From Klenkia soli (GTDB lineage Bacteria > Actinomycetota > Actinomycetes > Mycobacteriales > Geodermatophilaceae), in assembly GCF_900103975.1 (NCBI RefSeq), contig NZ_FNIR01000005.1:272071-336070 (forward strand): a DNA stretch of 64,000 bases, read 5' to 3'. Under the pieces are notes generated by a model. It searched no databases. It saw nothing but the letters and a program-made list of their open reading frames with translations, and had not been told where the DNA came from. Position 1 is the first letter of the stretch, and each line of letters begins with the position of its first letter. Below, one piece after another: positions 8,656 to 17,555 of this stretch. A program made the position numbers and the translations under genes.

Positions 8656-9939
8656 ATGGCAGGCGGACGGACGGTCGCGGACCGGTTGGCGACGGTGCTG
8701 GGCACCGTCCTGGGGAGCGCGGAGCTGCCGGTGCGGCTGCGCGGGTGGGACGGCTCGGTGACCGGTCCGCCCGGCGCCCCGGTCATCGCGGTCCGGAACC
8801 GGCGGGCCCTGCGCCGGCTGCTGTGGTCCCCCGGCCAGCTGGGCCTGGGCCGCGCCTACGTGGCCGGCGACATCGACGTCGAGGACGACGTCTTCGAGAC
8901 CTTCGCGGCGTTGAGCTCCGCCGGACGGCTGGCCGAGACGGGGCCGATGCGCCCGGTCACCACCGCCGAGCGGCTGACCCTGCTCCGCACGGTGGCCGGC
9001 CTGGGCGGGCTGGGCACCGACCCGGCGCCCCCGGCCGAGGAGGCCGACCTGGGCCGGCACGGCCTGCGGCACTCCCGCCGACGGGACGCCGCGGCGATCG
9101 CCCACCACTACGACGTCGGCAACGACTTCTACGAGCTGGTCCTGGGTCCCTCGATGGTCTACAGCTGCGCGGTCTGGGACACCCCCGACGTCGGGCTGGA
9201 CGCCGCCCAGGAGGCCAAGCTCGACCTGGTCTGCCGCAAGCTGGGGCTGCACGAGGGCGACCGGCTGCTCGACGTCGGCTGCGGCTGGGGCTCGATGGCC
9301 ATCCACGCCGCCGGTCGCTACGGCGCCGACGTCGTCGGCATCACCATCTCCGAGGAGCAGGCCACGCTGGCCCGCAAGCGGGTGGCCGAGGCCGGGCTGA
9401 CCGACAAGGTCGAGATCCGGGTGCAGGACTACCGCGAGGTCGACGACGGCCCCTTCGACGCGATCAGCTCCATCGGCATGGCCGAGCACGTGGGCCGCGC
9501 CCGGCTCGGCGACTACGTCGACCAGCTGGTCGGCCTGCTGCGACCGGGCGGCCGGCTGCTCAACCACGCGATCGCCTGGAACGCCGGCGAGACCACCTGG
9601 GACGACACCAGCTTCATCGCCCGCTACGTCTTCCCCGACGGCGAGCTGCTGGGGCTGCACGAGATGGTCGGAGCCATCGAGGCCGGCGGCCTGGAGGTCG
9701 TCGACGTCGAGGCGCTGCGCCGGCACTACGCGCTGACCCTGCGGGCCTGGGTGCAGCGCCTCGAGGAGCACTGGGACGACGCCGTCGCAGCCAGCACCGA
9801 GGGCCGGGCGCGGGTGTGGCGGCTGTACATGGCCGCCTGCGCACTGGCCTTCGAGGGCGGCTCGATGGGGGTGGACCAGGTGCTCGCGGTGAAGCCCGGC
9901 GGCGAGCAGCCCCCGCTGCGCCGCACCGCCTGGGTCTGA
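8656..9939 (+). CDS. Cyclopropane-fatty-acyl-phospholipid synthase family methyltransferase
   Basis: A 427-residue SAM-dependent enzyme. The N-terminal domain (1-120) is the lipid-binding part; the catalytic domain has HHYDVGNDFYELVLGPSMVYS (about 149-168, given in part), the SAM motif VGCGWGSMA (about 212-220) and SSIGMAEHVG. It would add a methylene or methyl group to unsaturated phospholipid acyl chains, at the membrane. Length fits CfaA/Ufa-type enzymes. The ATG at 8656 is preceded by AGGTGG. It ends before a large hairpin, and it separates the two helicase-linked genes, an arrangement whose logic I cannot explain. Confidence 0.9.
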   Translation: MAGGRTVADRLATVLGTVLGSAELPVRLRGWDGSVTGPPGAPVIAVRNRRALRRLLWSPGQLGLGRAYVAGDIDVEDDVFETFAALSSAGRLAETGPMRPVTTAERLTLLRTVAGLGGLGTDPAPPAEEADLGRHGLRHSRRRDAAAIAHHYDVGNDFYELVLGPSMVYSCAVWDTPDVGLDAAQEAKLDLVCRKLGLHEGDRLLDVGCGWGSMAIHAAGRYGADVVGITISEEQATLARKRVAEAGLTDKVEIRVQDYREVDDGPFDAISSIGMAEHVGRARLGDYVDQLVGLLRPGGRLLNHAIAWNAGETTWDDTSFIARYVFPDGELLGLHEMVGAIEAGGLEVVDVEALRRHYALTLRAWVQRLEEHWDDAVAASTEGRARVWRLYMAACALAFEGGSMGVDQVLAVKPGGEQPPLRRTAWV

Positions 9940-9964
9940 GCCTGCGGCGTCCGGCGCCGTCCCC

Positions 9965-10020
9965 GGTTCCGGGGTTCCCGCCCTCTCCCCCGCATCAGAG
10001 GGGGCGGCAACCCCGGAACC
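9965..10020 (+). terminator. Long hairpin terminator
   Basis: GGTTCCGGGGTT (9965-9976) pairs perfectly with 10009-10020, and the stem continues inward to 9987/9998 with one mismatch and one G-U pair, about 22 pairs in all. There is no U-tract, which is common in actinobacteria. It separates the methyltransferase gene from the XPB gene. Confidence 0.75.
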
Positions 10021-10087
10021 CACCTGCATGGAAGGTCCTGTCGGTGCGCGCGGTTACCTTCTCGATGACCCGACGCGGAGGAGAGCT

Positions 10088-11773
10088 GTGAGCGACGGAC
10101 CCCTGATCGTGCAGTCCGACAAGACCCTGCTGCTGGAGGTCGACCACCCGCAGAGCAAGGAGTGCCGGGCCGCGATCGCGCCGTTCGCCGAGCTGGAGCG
10201 CAGCCCCGAGCACGTGCACACCTACCGGGTCACCCCGCTGGCGCTGTGGAACGCGCGCGCCGCCGGGCACGACGCCGAGCAGGTGGTCGACGCCCTGGTG
10301 CGGTTCAGCCGCTACCCGGTGCCGCACGCCCTGCTGGTCGACGTGGCCGACACCATGGACCGGTTCGGCCGGCTGACCCTGGCCAACAACCCGGTGCACG
10401 GCCTGGTGCTCACCACCACCGACCGCGCCGTGCTCACCGAGGTCGCCCGCAGCAAGAAGGTCGCCCCGATGCTGGGTGCCCGCATCGACGACGACACCAT
10501 CCAGGTGCACGCCTCCGAGCGCGGGCGGCTCAAGCAGGCGCTGCTGAAGGTGGGCTGGCCGGCCGAGGACCTCGCCGGCTACGTCGACGGCCAGGCGCAC
10601 CCGATCGAGCTCGACCAGGCCGACTGGCACCTGCGCGACTACCAGCAGGAGGCCGTCGACGGCTTCTGGGCCGGCGGGTCGGGCGTCGTCGTCCTGCCCT
10701 GCGGGGCCGGCAAGACCCTGGTCGGCGCCGCGGCGATGGCCGAGGCCAAGGCGACCACGCTGATCCTGGTCACCAACACCGTCGCCGGGCGGCAGTGGAA
10801 GCGCGAGCTCATCGCCCGCACCACGCTGACCGAGGACGAGATCGGCGAGTACTCCGGCGAGCGCAAGGAGATCCGCCCGGTCACCATCGCGACCTACCAG
10901 GTGATCACCACCCGCCGGAAGGGCGAGTACCGGCACCTCGACCTCTTCGACGCCCAGGACTGGGGCCTGATCGTCTACGACGAGGTGCACCTGCTGCCCG
11001 CCCCGATCTTCCGGCTGACCGCCGACCTGCAGTCCCGTCGCCGGCTGGGCCTCACCGCCACGCTCGTGCGCGAGGACGGACGCGAGGACGACGTCTTCTC
11101 CCTCATCGGGCCCAAGCGCTACGACGCCCCCTGGCGGGACATCGAGGCGCAGGGCTACATCGCCCCGGCCGAGTGCATCGAGGTCCGGGTGGCCCTCGAC
11201 GACGAGGAGCGCATGACCTACGCGGTCGCCGAGCCCGAGGAGCGCTACAAGATCGCCGCGACGGCCCAGTCGAAGATGCCGGTCATCCGCCGCATCCTCG
11301 AGCGGCACCCCGAGGAGCAGAAGCTGGTCATCGGCGCCTACCTCGACCAGCTCGAGGAGCTGGGCACCGCGCTCGACTCCCCGGTCATCCAGGGCTCGAC
11401 CACGAACAAGGAGCGCGAGCGGCTGTTCGCCGCCTTCCGCACCGGCGAGATCAAGACGCTGGTGGTCTCCAAGGTCGCGAACTTCTCCATCGACCTGCCC
11501 GAGGCCGCCGTCGCCGTCCAGGTGTCGGGCACCTTCGGGTCCCGCCAGGAGGAGGCCCAGCGGCTGGGTCGGGTGCTGCGGCCGAAGGCCGACGGCCGCA
11601 CCGCGCACTTCTACACCGTGGTCAGCCGCGACACCCTGGACAGCGAGTACGCCGCGCACCGGCAGCGGTTCCTCGCCGAGCAGGGCTACGCGTACACGAT
11701 CGTCGACGCCGCCGACCTGGCCGGCCGCGGCGAGGTCAACGGCCCCGACTGGGTGGAGCCGACCGCCGACTGA
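10088..11773 (+). CDS. XPB/Ssl2-type DNA helicase
   Basis: A 561-residue SF2 helicase, 3'-5' type. After an N-terminal damage-recognition-like region (1-180), the Walker A loop PCGAGKTLVG is at about residue 202, the Walker B/DEVH box YDEVHLLPA at about 296, motif III LTATLVRED follows, and motif VI QEEAQRLGRVLRP is at about 488. This is the bacterial homologue of eukaryotic XPB/ERCC3, thought to act in DNA repair. I chose the GTG at 10088, placed after GGAGGAG; a frame start at 10028 would add 20 poor residues inside the hairpin-terminator spacer. The upstream helicase-associated gene is its usual neighbour. Confidence 0.93.
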   Translation: MSDGPLIVQSDKTLLLEVDHPQSKECRAAIAPFAELERSPEHVHTYRVTPLALWNARAAGHDAEQVVDALVRFSRYPVPHALLVDVADTMDRFGRLTLANNPVHGLVLTTTDRAVLTEVARSKKVAPMLGARIDDDTIQVHASERGRLKQALLKVGWPAEDLAGYVDGQAHPIELDQADWHLRDYQQEAVDGFWAGGSGVVVLPCGAGKTLVGAAAMAEAKATTLILVTNTVAGRQWKRELIARTTLTEDEIGEYSGERKEIRPVTIATYQVITTRRKGEYRHLDLFDAQDWGLIVYDEVHLLPAPIFRLTADLQSRRRLGLTATLVREDGREDDVFSLIGPKRYDAPWRDIEAQGYIAPAECIEVRVALDDEERMTYAVAEPEERYKIAATAQSKMPVIRRILERHPEEQKLVIGAYLDQLEELGTALDSPVIQGSTTNKERERLFAAFRTGEIKTLVVSKVANFSIDLPEAAVAVQVSGTFGSRQEEAQRLGRVLRPKADGRTAHFYTVVSRDTLDSEYAAHRQRFLAEQGYAYTIVDAADLAGRGEVNGPDWVEPTAD

Positions 11774-11804
11774 GCGTCCCGGTTCGACAACGATCCGGGC
11801 GCTC

Positions 11805-11822
11805 CGTTTCGTGCCGGAAACG
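11805..11822 (+). terminator. Small hairpin after XPB gene
   Basis: CGTTTC (11805-11810) and GAAACG (11817-11822) form a six-pair hairpin 30 bases after the XPB stop. It could be a weak terminator or an operator for the ABC importer genes that follow. Confidence 0.35.
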
Positions 11823-11871
11823 CACGCGGTGCAAGATCCTGGGGCTGCACCCCGACGAAGGAGACCCATCC

Positions 11872-12801
11872 GTGCCCCAGCGCCACACCGTCCGCCGCTC
11901 GTTCGCCCTGGTCGCCGCCGCCGGCACCGTCGCGCTGGGCCTCACGGCCTGCGGCGGTTCCTCCGACGAGGGGAGCGATGCACCGGGCGCCGCGGCCTCC
12001 GCGACCCTGCCCTCCGTCTCCGCTGACGAGGCGCTCGCCGCCCAGGTCCCCGAGGCCATCGCCGAGGACGGCACGATCACGATCGGCACCGACAGCACCT
12101 ACGCGCCCAGCGAGTTCCTGGCCGCCGACGGCACGACCATCGAGGGCTTCGACGTCGACCTGTTCACCCTGGTCGCCCAGAAGCTCGGCCTGGAGGTCGA
12201 CTTCCAGACCGCGTCGTTCGACTCGATCATCGCCGGCGTCGACTCCGGCAAGTACGAGGTCGGCGTCTCCTCGTTCACGATCAACCCCGACCGGCTGGCC
12301 CAGGTCACCATGGTCAGCTACTTCTCGGCCGGCACGCAGTGGGCCGTCAAGAGCGGCAACCCCGAGGACGTCGACCCCGACGACGCCTGCGGCAAGAGCG
12401 TCGCCGTGCAGACCGGCACGGTGCAGGTCGACGACGTCACCGCGCGCTCCCAGGCCTGCACCGACGCCGGCAAGCCCGAGATCACCATCGACCAGTACGA
12501 GTCGCAGGCCGACGCCACCGCCGCCGTGGTCTCGGGCAAGGACGACGCCGGGCTGGCCGACTCCCCGGTCATCGCCTACGCGGTCTCCCAGACCAACGGG
12601 CAGCTCGAGCTGGCCGGCGACATCTACGACTCCGCCCCCTACGGCTACGTCGTCCCGCAGGCCGAGACCGAGTTCGCGCAGGCCATCGCCGACGCCGTCC
12701 AGTCGCTGATCGACGACGGCAGCTACGACGAGGTGCTGCAGAAGTGGGGCGTCGAGGCCGGTGCCATCGACGACCCCACCGTGAACCCGCAGGTCAGCTG
12801 A
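11872..12801 (+). CDS. Polar amino-acid ABC importer, substrate-binding lipoprotein
   Basis: A 309-residue lipoprotein: Arg-containing start, hydrophobic stretch and lipobox LTAC about residue 28, then a Ser/Gly/Asp linker. The body is a family-3 solute-binding protein: ITIGTDSTYAP near residue 64, GFDVDLF, and the EVGVSSFTINPDR motif where GLTIT.ER is usual. It would catch an amino acid outside the membrane and hand it to the permease. The GTG at 11872 follows GAAGGAGA. First gene of a three-gene operon (binding protein, permease, ATPase). The specific amino acid, perhaps Glu/Asp or a basic one, cannot be told. Confidence 0.9.
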   Translation: MPQRHTVRRSFALVAAAGTVALGLTACGGSSDEGSDAPGAAASATLPSVSADEALAAQVPEAIAEDGTITIGTDSTYAPSEFLAADGTTIEGFDVDLFTLVAQKLGLEVDFQTASFDSIIAGVDSGKYEVGVSSFTINPDRLAQVTMVSYFSAGTQWAVKSGNPEDVDPDDACGKSVAVQTGTVQVDDVTARSQACTDAGKPEITIDQYESQADATAAVVSGKDDAGLADSPVIAYAVSQTNGQLELAGDIYDSAPYGYVVPQAETEFAQAIADAVQSLIDDGSYDEVLQKWGVEAGAIDDPTVNPQVS

Positions 12802-12808
12802 TCAGCCG

Positions 12809-13756
12809 GTGAGCGAGGACGGGCGGGGGACGCCCCCGGAACGGATCAGGGCGGTGCCGGTGCGGCACCCGGGGCGCTGGGTCGGCGCCGCGGTCATCGC
12901 GGTGCTGGTGGCCATGTTCGTGCACATGCTGGTCACCAACCCGGTGTTCCAGTGGCAGTTCATGGTCGACAACATGTTCAGCGACCCGGTGCTCACCGGT
13001 GCCCGCACCACGGTGATCATGACGATCCTGGCCATGGTCCTCGGCGTGCTGCTCGGGGTGGTGATCGCCGTGCTGCGGCTGTCGCCGAACCCCGTGCTGT
13101 CGGGTGTCTCCTGGGCCTACGTCTGGTTCTTCCGGGCCATCCCCCGCCTCGTCCTGCTGTTCTTCGTGGCGAGCCTCGGCGCGCTCTACGCCACCTACGA
13201 CATCGGCTTCCCGTTCGACACCCAGCTGATGGACCTGTTCGGCTTCTCCGCCGACCTGCGGTTCCTCAGCCTGGACGGCAACCAGATCTTCAAGGGCTTC
13301 CTCGCCGGCCTGATCGGGCTGACGCTGTCGGAGGCCGCCTACATGGCCGAGATCGTGCGGGCCGGCATCCAGTCGGTCGACCCGGGCCAGACCGAGGCGG
13401 CGGCGGCGCTGGGCATGGGCCGCGGCCAGATCATGCGACGCATCGTGCTGCCGCAGGCGATGCGGGTGATCATCCCGCCCACGGGCAACGAGACGATCGC
13501 GATGCTCAAGGACACCTCGCTGCTGATCGCCGTCCCGGTGACCAGCGAGCTGAACTTCCAGCTGCGGGCGATCGGCAGCCGCACCTTCCAGGTCATCCCG
13601 CTCGCCGTGGCCTCGATCCTCTGGTACGTCGCGCTGAGCAGCGTGCTCATGGCCGGGCAGTACTTCCTCGAGCGCCGGTTCAGCCGGGGCGTGGGCAACC
13701 GGGAGACCCGCGCCCAGCGGGCCGCCCGCCGAGCGGACCAGGTGGGCACGGCGTGA
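12809..13756 (+). CDS. Polar amino-acid ABC importer, permease
   Basis: A 315-residue inner-membrane permease of the HisM/GlnP family. It has a first helix at about 30-50, then further helices, and the EAA loop [24 protein letters not shown] that docks the ATPase (about residues 182-205). A family-specific insertion of about 40 residues ([12 protein letters not shown] onward) makes it longer than typical 220-residue members. Begins seven bases after the binding-protein stop and overlaps the ATPase gene by four bases. A single permease gene implies a homodimer. Confidence 0.9.
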   Translation: MSEDGRGTPPERIRAVPVRHPGRWVGAAVIAVLVAMFVHMLVTNPVFQWQFMVDNMFSDPVLTGARTTVIMTILAMVLGVLLGVVIAVLRLSPNPVLSGVSWAYVWFFRAIPRLVLLFFVASLGALYATYDIGFPFDTQLMDLFGFSADLRFLSLDGNQIFKGFLAGLIGLTLSEAAYMAEIVRAGIQSVDPGQTEAAAALGMGRGQIMRRIVLPQAMRVIIPPTGNETIAMLKDTSLLIAVPVTSELNFQLRAIGSRTFQVIPLAVASILWYVALSSVLMAGQYFLERRFSRGVGNRETRAQRAARRADQVGTA

Positions 13757-14523
13757 GCGACGACCGGTTGATGGTGCAGGCCGAGCAGGTGCGCAAGAGC
13801 TTCGGCCGCACCGAGGTGCTCAAGGGCATCGACCTAGCCGTCCGTCCGGGCGAGGTCATGTGCGTGATCGGCCCGTCCGGGTCGGGCAAGTCGACCTTCC
13901 TGCGCTGCATCAACCACCTGGAGAAGATCGACTCCGGTCGGTTGTCGGTCGACGGGCACCTGGTGGGCTACCGCGAGAAGGGCGGGGTGCTGCACGAGCT
14001 GCGTGACCGCGAGGTCGCCGCCCAGCGCCGCGACATCGGCATGGTGTTCCAGCGGTTCAACCTCTTCCCGCACATGACGGCGCTGGAGAACGTGGTCGAG
14101 GCACCGATGCGGGTCCGCCGCACCGCCAAGGCCGCGGCCCGCCAGCGCGGCGTCGAGCTGCTCGAGCGGGTCGGGCTCGGCGACCGGGCGCACAACTACC
14201 CCGCCCAGCTCTCCGGCGGGCAGCAGCAGCGGGTGGCCATCGCCCGGGCGCTGGCCATGGAGCCCCGGCTGATGCTCTTCGACGAGCCCACCTCGGCGCT
14301 GGACCCCGAGCTCGTCGGCGAGGTGCTCGACGTGATGCGCGGGCTGGCCACCGACGGCATGACGATGGTCGTGGTGACCCACGAGATGGGCTTCGCCCGC
14401 GAGGTCGGCGACACCCTGGTCTTCATGGACGACGGCGTCGTGGTCGAGGCCGGCGACCCCAAGCAGGTGCTCACCGACCCCCAGCACGAGCGCACCCGCG
14501 CCTTCCTGTCCAAGGTGCTCTGA
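13753..14523 (+). CDS. Polar amino-acid ABC importer, ATPase
   Basis: A 256-residue ABC ATPase of the GlnQ/HisP class. Walker [10 protein letters not shown] (about 39-47), Q-loop [12 protein letters not shown], signature LSGGQQQR, Walker [13 protein letters not shown] and the switch His in VVVTHEM are all present. It drives import by the upstream permease. The GTG at 13753 overlaps the permease stop, so translation is coupled. Confidence 0.95.
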   Translation: MSDDRLMVQAEQVRKSFGRTEVLKGIDLAVRPGEVMCVIGPSGSGKSTFLRCINHLEKIDSGRLSVDGHLVGYREKGGVLHELRDREVAAQRRDIGMVFQRFNLFPHMTALENVVEAPMRVRRTAKAAARQRGVELLERVGLGDRAHNYPAQLSGGQQQRVAIARALAMEPRLMLFDEPTSALDPELVGEVLDVMRGLATDGMTMVVVTHEMGFAREVGDTLVFMDDGVVVEAGDPKQVLTDPQHERTRAFLSKVL

Positions 14524-14665
14524 CCCGGCGAGACCCTCGCCACAGATCATCGGCGGCTCCACGAGGAAGCCCTGCTCAGCGGCCTGCCGGCCGGTGCACT
14601 ACACGACATCCGCCGGCAGGCGAAGGGCAACCCGGGCTGGGCGTGTCGCCTCGGGACGGGTCAAG

Positions 14666-16441
14666 ATGGACGACGCCATGGCCTCCCCCGCACCCGTCTA
14701 CGCAGCCGGCGCACGCCCTCTCCGGGCCTGGCAGCAGGAGGCGCTCGAGCGCTACGAGGAGGAGTCCCCGAAGGACTTCCTGGTCACCGCGACCCCCGGC
14801 GCCGGCAAGACCACCTTCGCCCTGACCCTGGCCGCCCGGCTGCTGCAGCGCCGCGAGATCGCCCGCATCGTCGTCGTCGCCCCGACCGACCACCTGCGCC
14901 TGCAGTGGGCCGACGCCGCCGACCGCGCCGGCATCGTGCTCGACCCCGGCCTGACCAACGCCGTCGGCCCGGTCCGCGCGGGCACCCAGGGCTACGTGAC
15001 CACCTACGCCCAGGTCGCCGGCAAGCCGATGCTGCACGCCGCCCGGTCCACCACGGTCAAGACGCTGGTCATCCTCGACGAGATCCACCACGCCGGCGAC
15101 GGCCTGTCGTGGGGCGAGGCGGTCGCCGAGGCCTTCGGCAGCGCGCGCCGCCGGGTGTGCCTGACCGGTACGCCCTTCCGCACCAAGGCCGACGAGCGGA
15201 TCCCCTTCGTGCGCTACGAGGAGGACGTCTTCGAGGCCGACGACGGCGAGCGCGGCGTGGGTCTCGCCTCGCGCGCCGACTACACCTACGGCTACAAGGA
15301 GGCGCTGGCCGACAGCGTCGTCCGGCCCGTGGTGTTCGCCGCCTACACCGGCACCGCCCGCTGGCGGAACTCCGCCGGCGAGGTGGTCGCCGCCTCCCTG
15401 ACCGAGGCCGGCACCAAGAGCGTCGAGATGGCCGCCTGGCGCACCGTGCTGGACCCCAAGGGCCAGTGGGTGCCGCACGTCATCGCCGCCATGGACGAGC
15501 GCATCACCCACCTGCGCGAGCACGGCATGCCCGACGCCGCCGGGCTGGTGCTCGCCTCCGACCAGGACGACGCCCGCGCCTACGCCAAGATCGTCCGCCG
15601 GATCACGGGCAAGGCACCCGAGCTGATCCTCTCCGACGACCCCAAGGCGTCGAAGAAGATCGAGCGGTTCGCCACCGGGTCGGCCCGGATCGCCGTCTGC
15701 GTGCGCATGGTCTCCGAGGGCGTCGACATCCCGCGGGCCGCCGTCCTGGCCTGGATGACCAGCTACCGCACGCCGTTGTTCTTCGCCCAGGCCGTCGGCC
15801 GCGTCGTCCGCGCCCGCGACCCGCAGGAGTCGGCGACGGTCTTCCTGCCCGCCGTCCGGCCGCTGCTGGCGCTGGCCGCGACGATGGAGGAGCAGCGCAA
15901 CCACGTCATGCCGCCGCCGCGGAAGACCGAGGAGGACCTCGAGCAGCTCGACCTGCCCGAGCGCGAGCCCCGCGAGGGCGAGCTGCAGAAGTGGGAGGCC
16001 CTGGAGGCCGACGCGCGCTTCGCGCACGTGCTGCACGGCGGCACCGCGCACACCGGCGCGGGCAACCGGCCGGCGCTGGCCCCCGACGAGGAGGACTTCG
16101 TCGGCATCCCCGGCCTGCTCACCCCCGAGCAGACCGCCGAGCTGCTCAGCAAGCGGGACGACGAGCTGCGCATCCGGATCGCGGCCAGCCACCGGGCCGA
16201 CACCGACGAGTTCATGGTCGTCGAGGACCACCCCGACGAGCACGAGACCAACGGCTGGCGCGACGCGGCCGACCTCCGCCGCGAGATCAACCGGCTGGTG
16301 TCGCGGGTCTCGGCGAAGACCTCCACCCCGCACGCGGTGGTGCACACCCAGCTGCGCCAGTCGGTGCCCGGTCCCCCGTCGGCCAGCGCATCGGTCGACG
16401 TCCTGCGCATGCGCCGGGAGCGCCTCCGCACGATGCTCTAG
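14666..16441 (+). CDS. DEAD/DEAH-box SF2 helicase
   Basis: A 591-residue helicase. Walker A TPGAGKTTFA (about residue 46), DEIHH as motif II, LTGTPFRT as motif III, and the C-terminal motifs MVSEGVDIPRA and QAVGRVVRAR are present. It belongs to the actinobacterial group of stand-alone SF2 helicases related to the XPB/type-III-restriction lineage, with no nuclease domain visible. The ATG at 14666 or the ATG at 14678 could start it; CAAGAT at 14662-14667 may be a -10 box for a leaderless message from 14678. Its TAG (16439-16441) overlaps the stop of the convergent cupin gene within one CTAG tetranucleotide. Confidence 0.88.
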   Translation: MDDAMASPAPVYAAGARPLRAWQQEALERYEEESPKDFLVTATPGAGKTTFALTLAARLLQRREIARIVVVAPTDHLRLQWADAADRAGIVLDPGLTNAVGPVRAGTQGYVTTYAQVAGKPMLHAARSTTVKTLVILDEIHHAGDGLSWGEAVAEAFGSARRRVCLTGTPFRTKADERIPFVRYEEDVFEADDGERGVGLASRADYTYGYKEALADSVVRPVVFAAYTGTARWRNSAGEVVAASLTEAGTKSVEMAAWRTVLDPKGQWVPHVIAAMDERITHLREHGMPDAAGLVLASDQDDARAYAKIVRRITGKAPELILSDDPKASKKIERFATGSARIAVCVRMVSEGVDIPRAAVLAWMTSYRTPLFFAQAVGRVVRARDPQESATVFLPAVRPLLALAATMEEQRNHVMPPPRKTEEDLEQLDLPEREPREGELQKWEALEADARFAHVLHGGTAHTGAGNRPALAPDEEDFVGIPGLLTPEQTAELLSKRDDELRIRIAASHRADTDEFMVVEDHPDEHETNGWRDAADLRREINRLVSRVSAKTSTPHAVVHTQLRQSVPGPPSASASVDVLRMRRERLRTML

Positions 16442-16932
16442 CCCGGAGGGAGCTGCACCTCGGACCAGTCGAGGCCGGCGAGGTTGACCACGACCGCCTC
16501 CTGGGTGGTGCGGGCGATGACGACGACCGCCTCGACCTCGGGGTCGGGGTTCTCCTCGCGGTGCGGCACCCACGGCGGCACGAAGACGTAGTCGCCGGGT
16601 GCGGTCTGCACGACGCGTTCGACCGGCTCGTCGCCCTCGACGTCGAGGAAGACGAAGCGCGGGGTGCCCGAGACGACGTAGATGGCGGTCTCGGACGCAC
16701 CGTGGTGGTGGTTGCCGGAGTTCGTGGACCCGGGCACGTGCGTCTGGCCCATCCAGAGGTTGCGCGCGCCGACCGTCGCGCCGCTGATCGCCTCGCGCCG
16801 GCGCATGCCGGCCGTCTGCGCTGTGCCCCCCACCAGACCGGACGGCGCGACGTGGTGCAGCACCCGGTGGAAGGGGTCGATCGAGGCGGGTACGAGGACC
16901 CCGCTGGGACTGCGGACGACGTCGTCGGTCAC
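16438..16932 (-). CDS. Cupin-domain protein
   Basis: A 164-residue soluble protein with a single cupin barrel. The metal-binding His cluster is seen as GNHHHGASETAIYVVSG (about 82-98) and the second motif as PGDYVFVPPWVPHREENP. It may bind a metal and act as dioxygenase, isomerase or sensor; the substrate is unknown. The GTG at 16932 lies five bases after the stop of the acyltransferase gene, making it the last gene of an MFS-acyltransferase-cupin operon. Confidence 0.82.
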   Translation of the reverse strand: MTDDVVRSPSGVLVPASIDPFHRVLHHVAPSGLVGGTAQTAGMRRREAISGATVGARNLWMGQTHVPGSTNSGNHHHGASETAIYVVSGTPRFVFLDVEGDEPVERVVQTAPGDYVFVPPWVPHREENPDPEVEAVVVIARTTQEAVVVNLAGLDWSEVQLPPG

Positions 16933-16936
16933 GCCC

Positions 16937-17554
16937 TCACCTTGCCCCCGCCGGCCCCCGCCCGTCGAGCCGGACCGCCTCCGGGGGCACGACGACCGCG
17001 CCGGCCGCGACGTCGGTGCGCACCACGGCACCCGCGCCCACCACGGCCCCGTCGCCGACCCGGACCGGACCCACGACCACCGCACCGGCGCCCAGCCGCA
17101 CGCGGTCGCCGATCACCGGTTGGCCGCGGCCGGTGTGGCCGACGGTGACGCCCTGGTTGACCCAGCAGTCGGCCCCCACCGAGGACGCCGTCAGCACCGT
17201 CGCGAAACCGTGCTCGACGAACAGACCCGGGCCCACGTGGGGCGCTCCGATGTGCAGGGTGGGCAGCGGCGGGTAGGCGCGCCGCAGCAGCCAGCGGAGC
17301 ACGGCGGGCAGCGGGGCCAGCCGGTAGTGCACGACCGAGCGGAACTCGGGGTGGTGCAGCACGAGTTGACCGAACCGGGCGCGCGGCGACAGCACCGCCC
17401 ACCCCGGCCGGGGCAGGCAGTCGACGAACCGCTCGGCGTCCCGGCGCAGGTAGGGGCCGGCCTCGGCGCGCTCGACCACCGCCCACAACGGGGAGGTCAG
17501 GAGGACGCCGGCCCACACGGCCACCCGGGAGGTCACCCGGTCACCCTCCCCCAC
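16937..17554 (-). CDS. Hexapeptide-repeat acyltransferase (serine acetyltransferase-like)
   Basis: A 205-residue protein. Residues about 110-195 have left-handed beta-helix hexapeptide repeats (for example VIGDRVRLGAGAVVVGPVRVG), as in CysE and maltose/colanic-acid acetyltransferases, with a HTGRG turn containing the likely catalytic His. The N-terminal 90 residues are helical like those of serine acetyltransferase. It probably acetylates a hydroxyl group with acetyl-CoA. The GTG at 17554 is used here; a GTG at 17536 with a GGGGGAGG ribosome site is a good alternative. Only one base separates its GTG from the MFS gene's stop codon, so they form an operon. Confidence 0.8.
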   Translation of the reverse strand: MGEGDRVTSRVAVWAGVLLTSPLWAVVERAEAGPYLRRDAERFVDCLPRPGWAVLSPRARFGQLVLHHPEFRSVVHYRLAPLPAVLRWLLRRAYPPLPTLHIGAPHVGPGLFVEHGFATVLTASSVGADCWVNQGVTVGHTGRGQPVIGDRVRLGAGAVVVGPVRVGDGAVVGAGAVVRTDVAAGAVVVPPEAVRLDGRGPAGAR

Positions 17555-17555
17555 G

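Noticed and set aside
14576..16573. Long minus-strand open frame over the second helicase
   Set aside because: Antisense of a gene with all helicase motifs; no plausible protein features.
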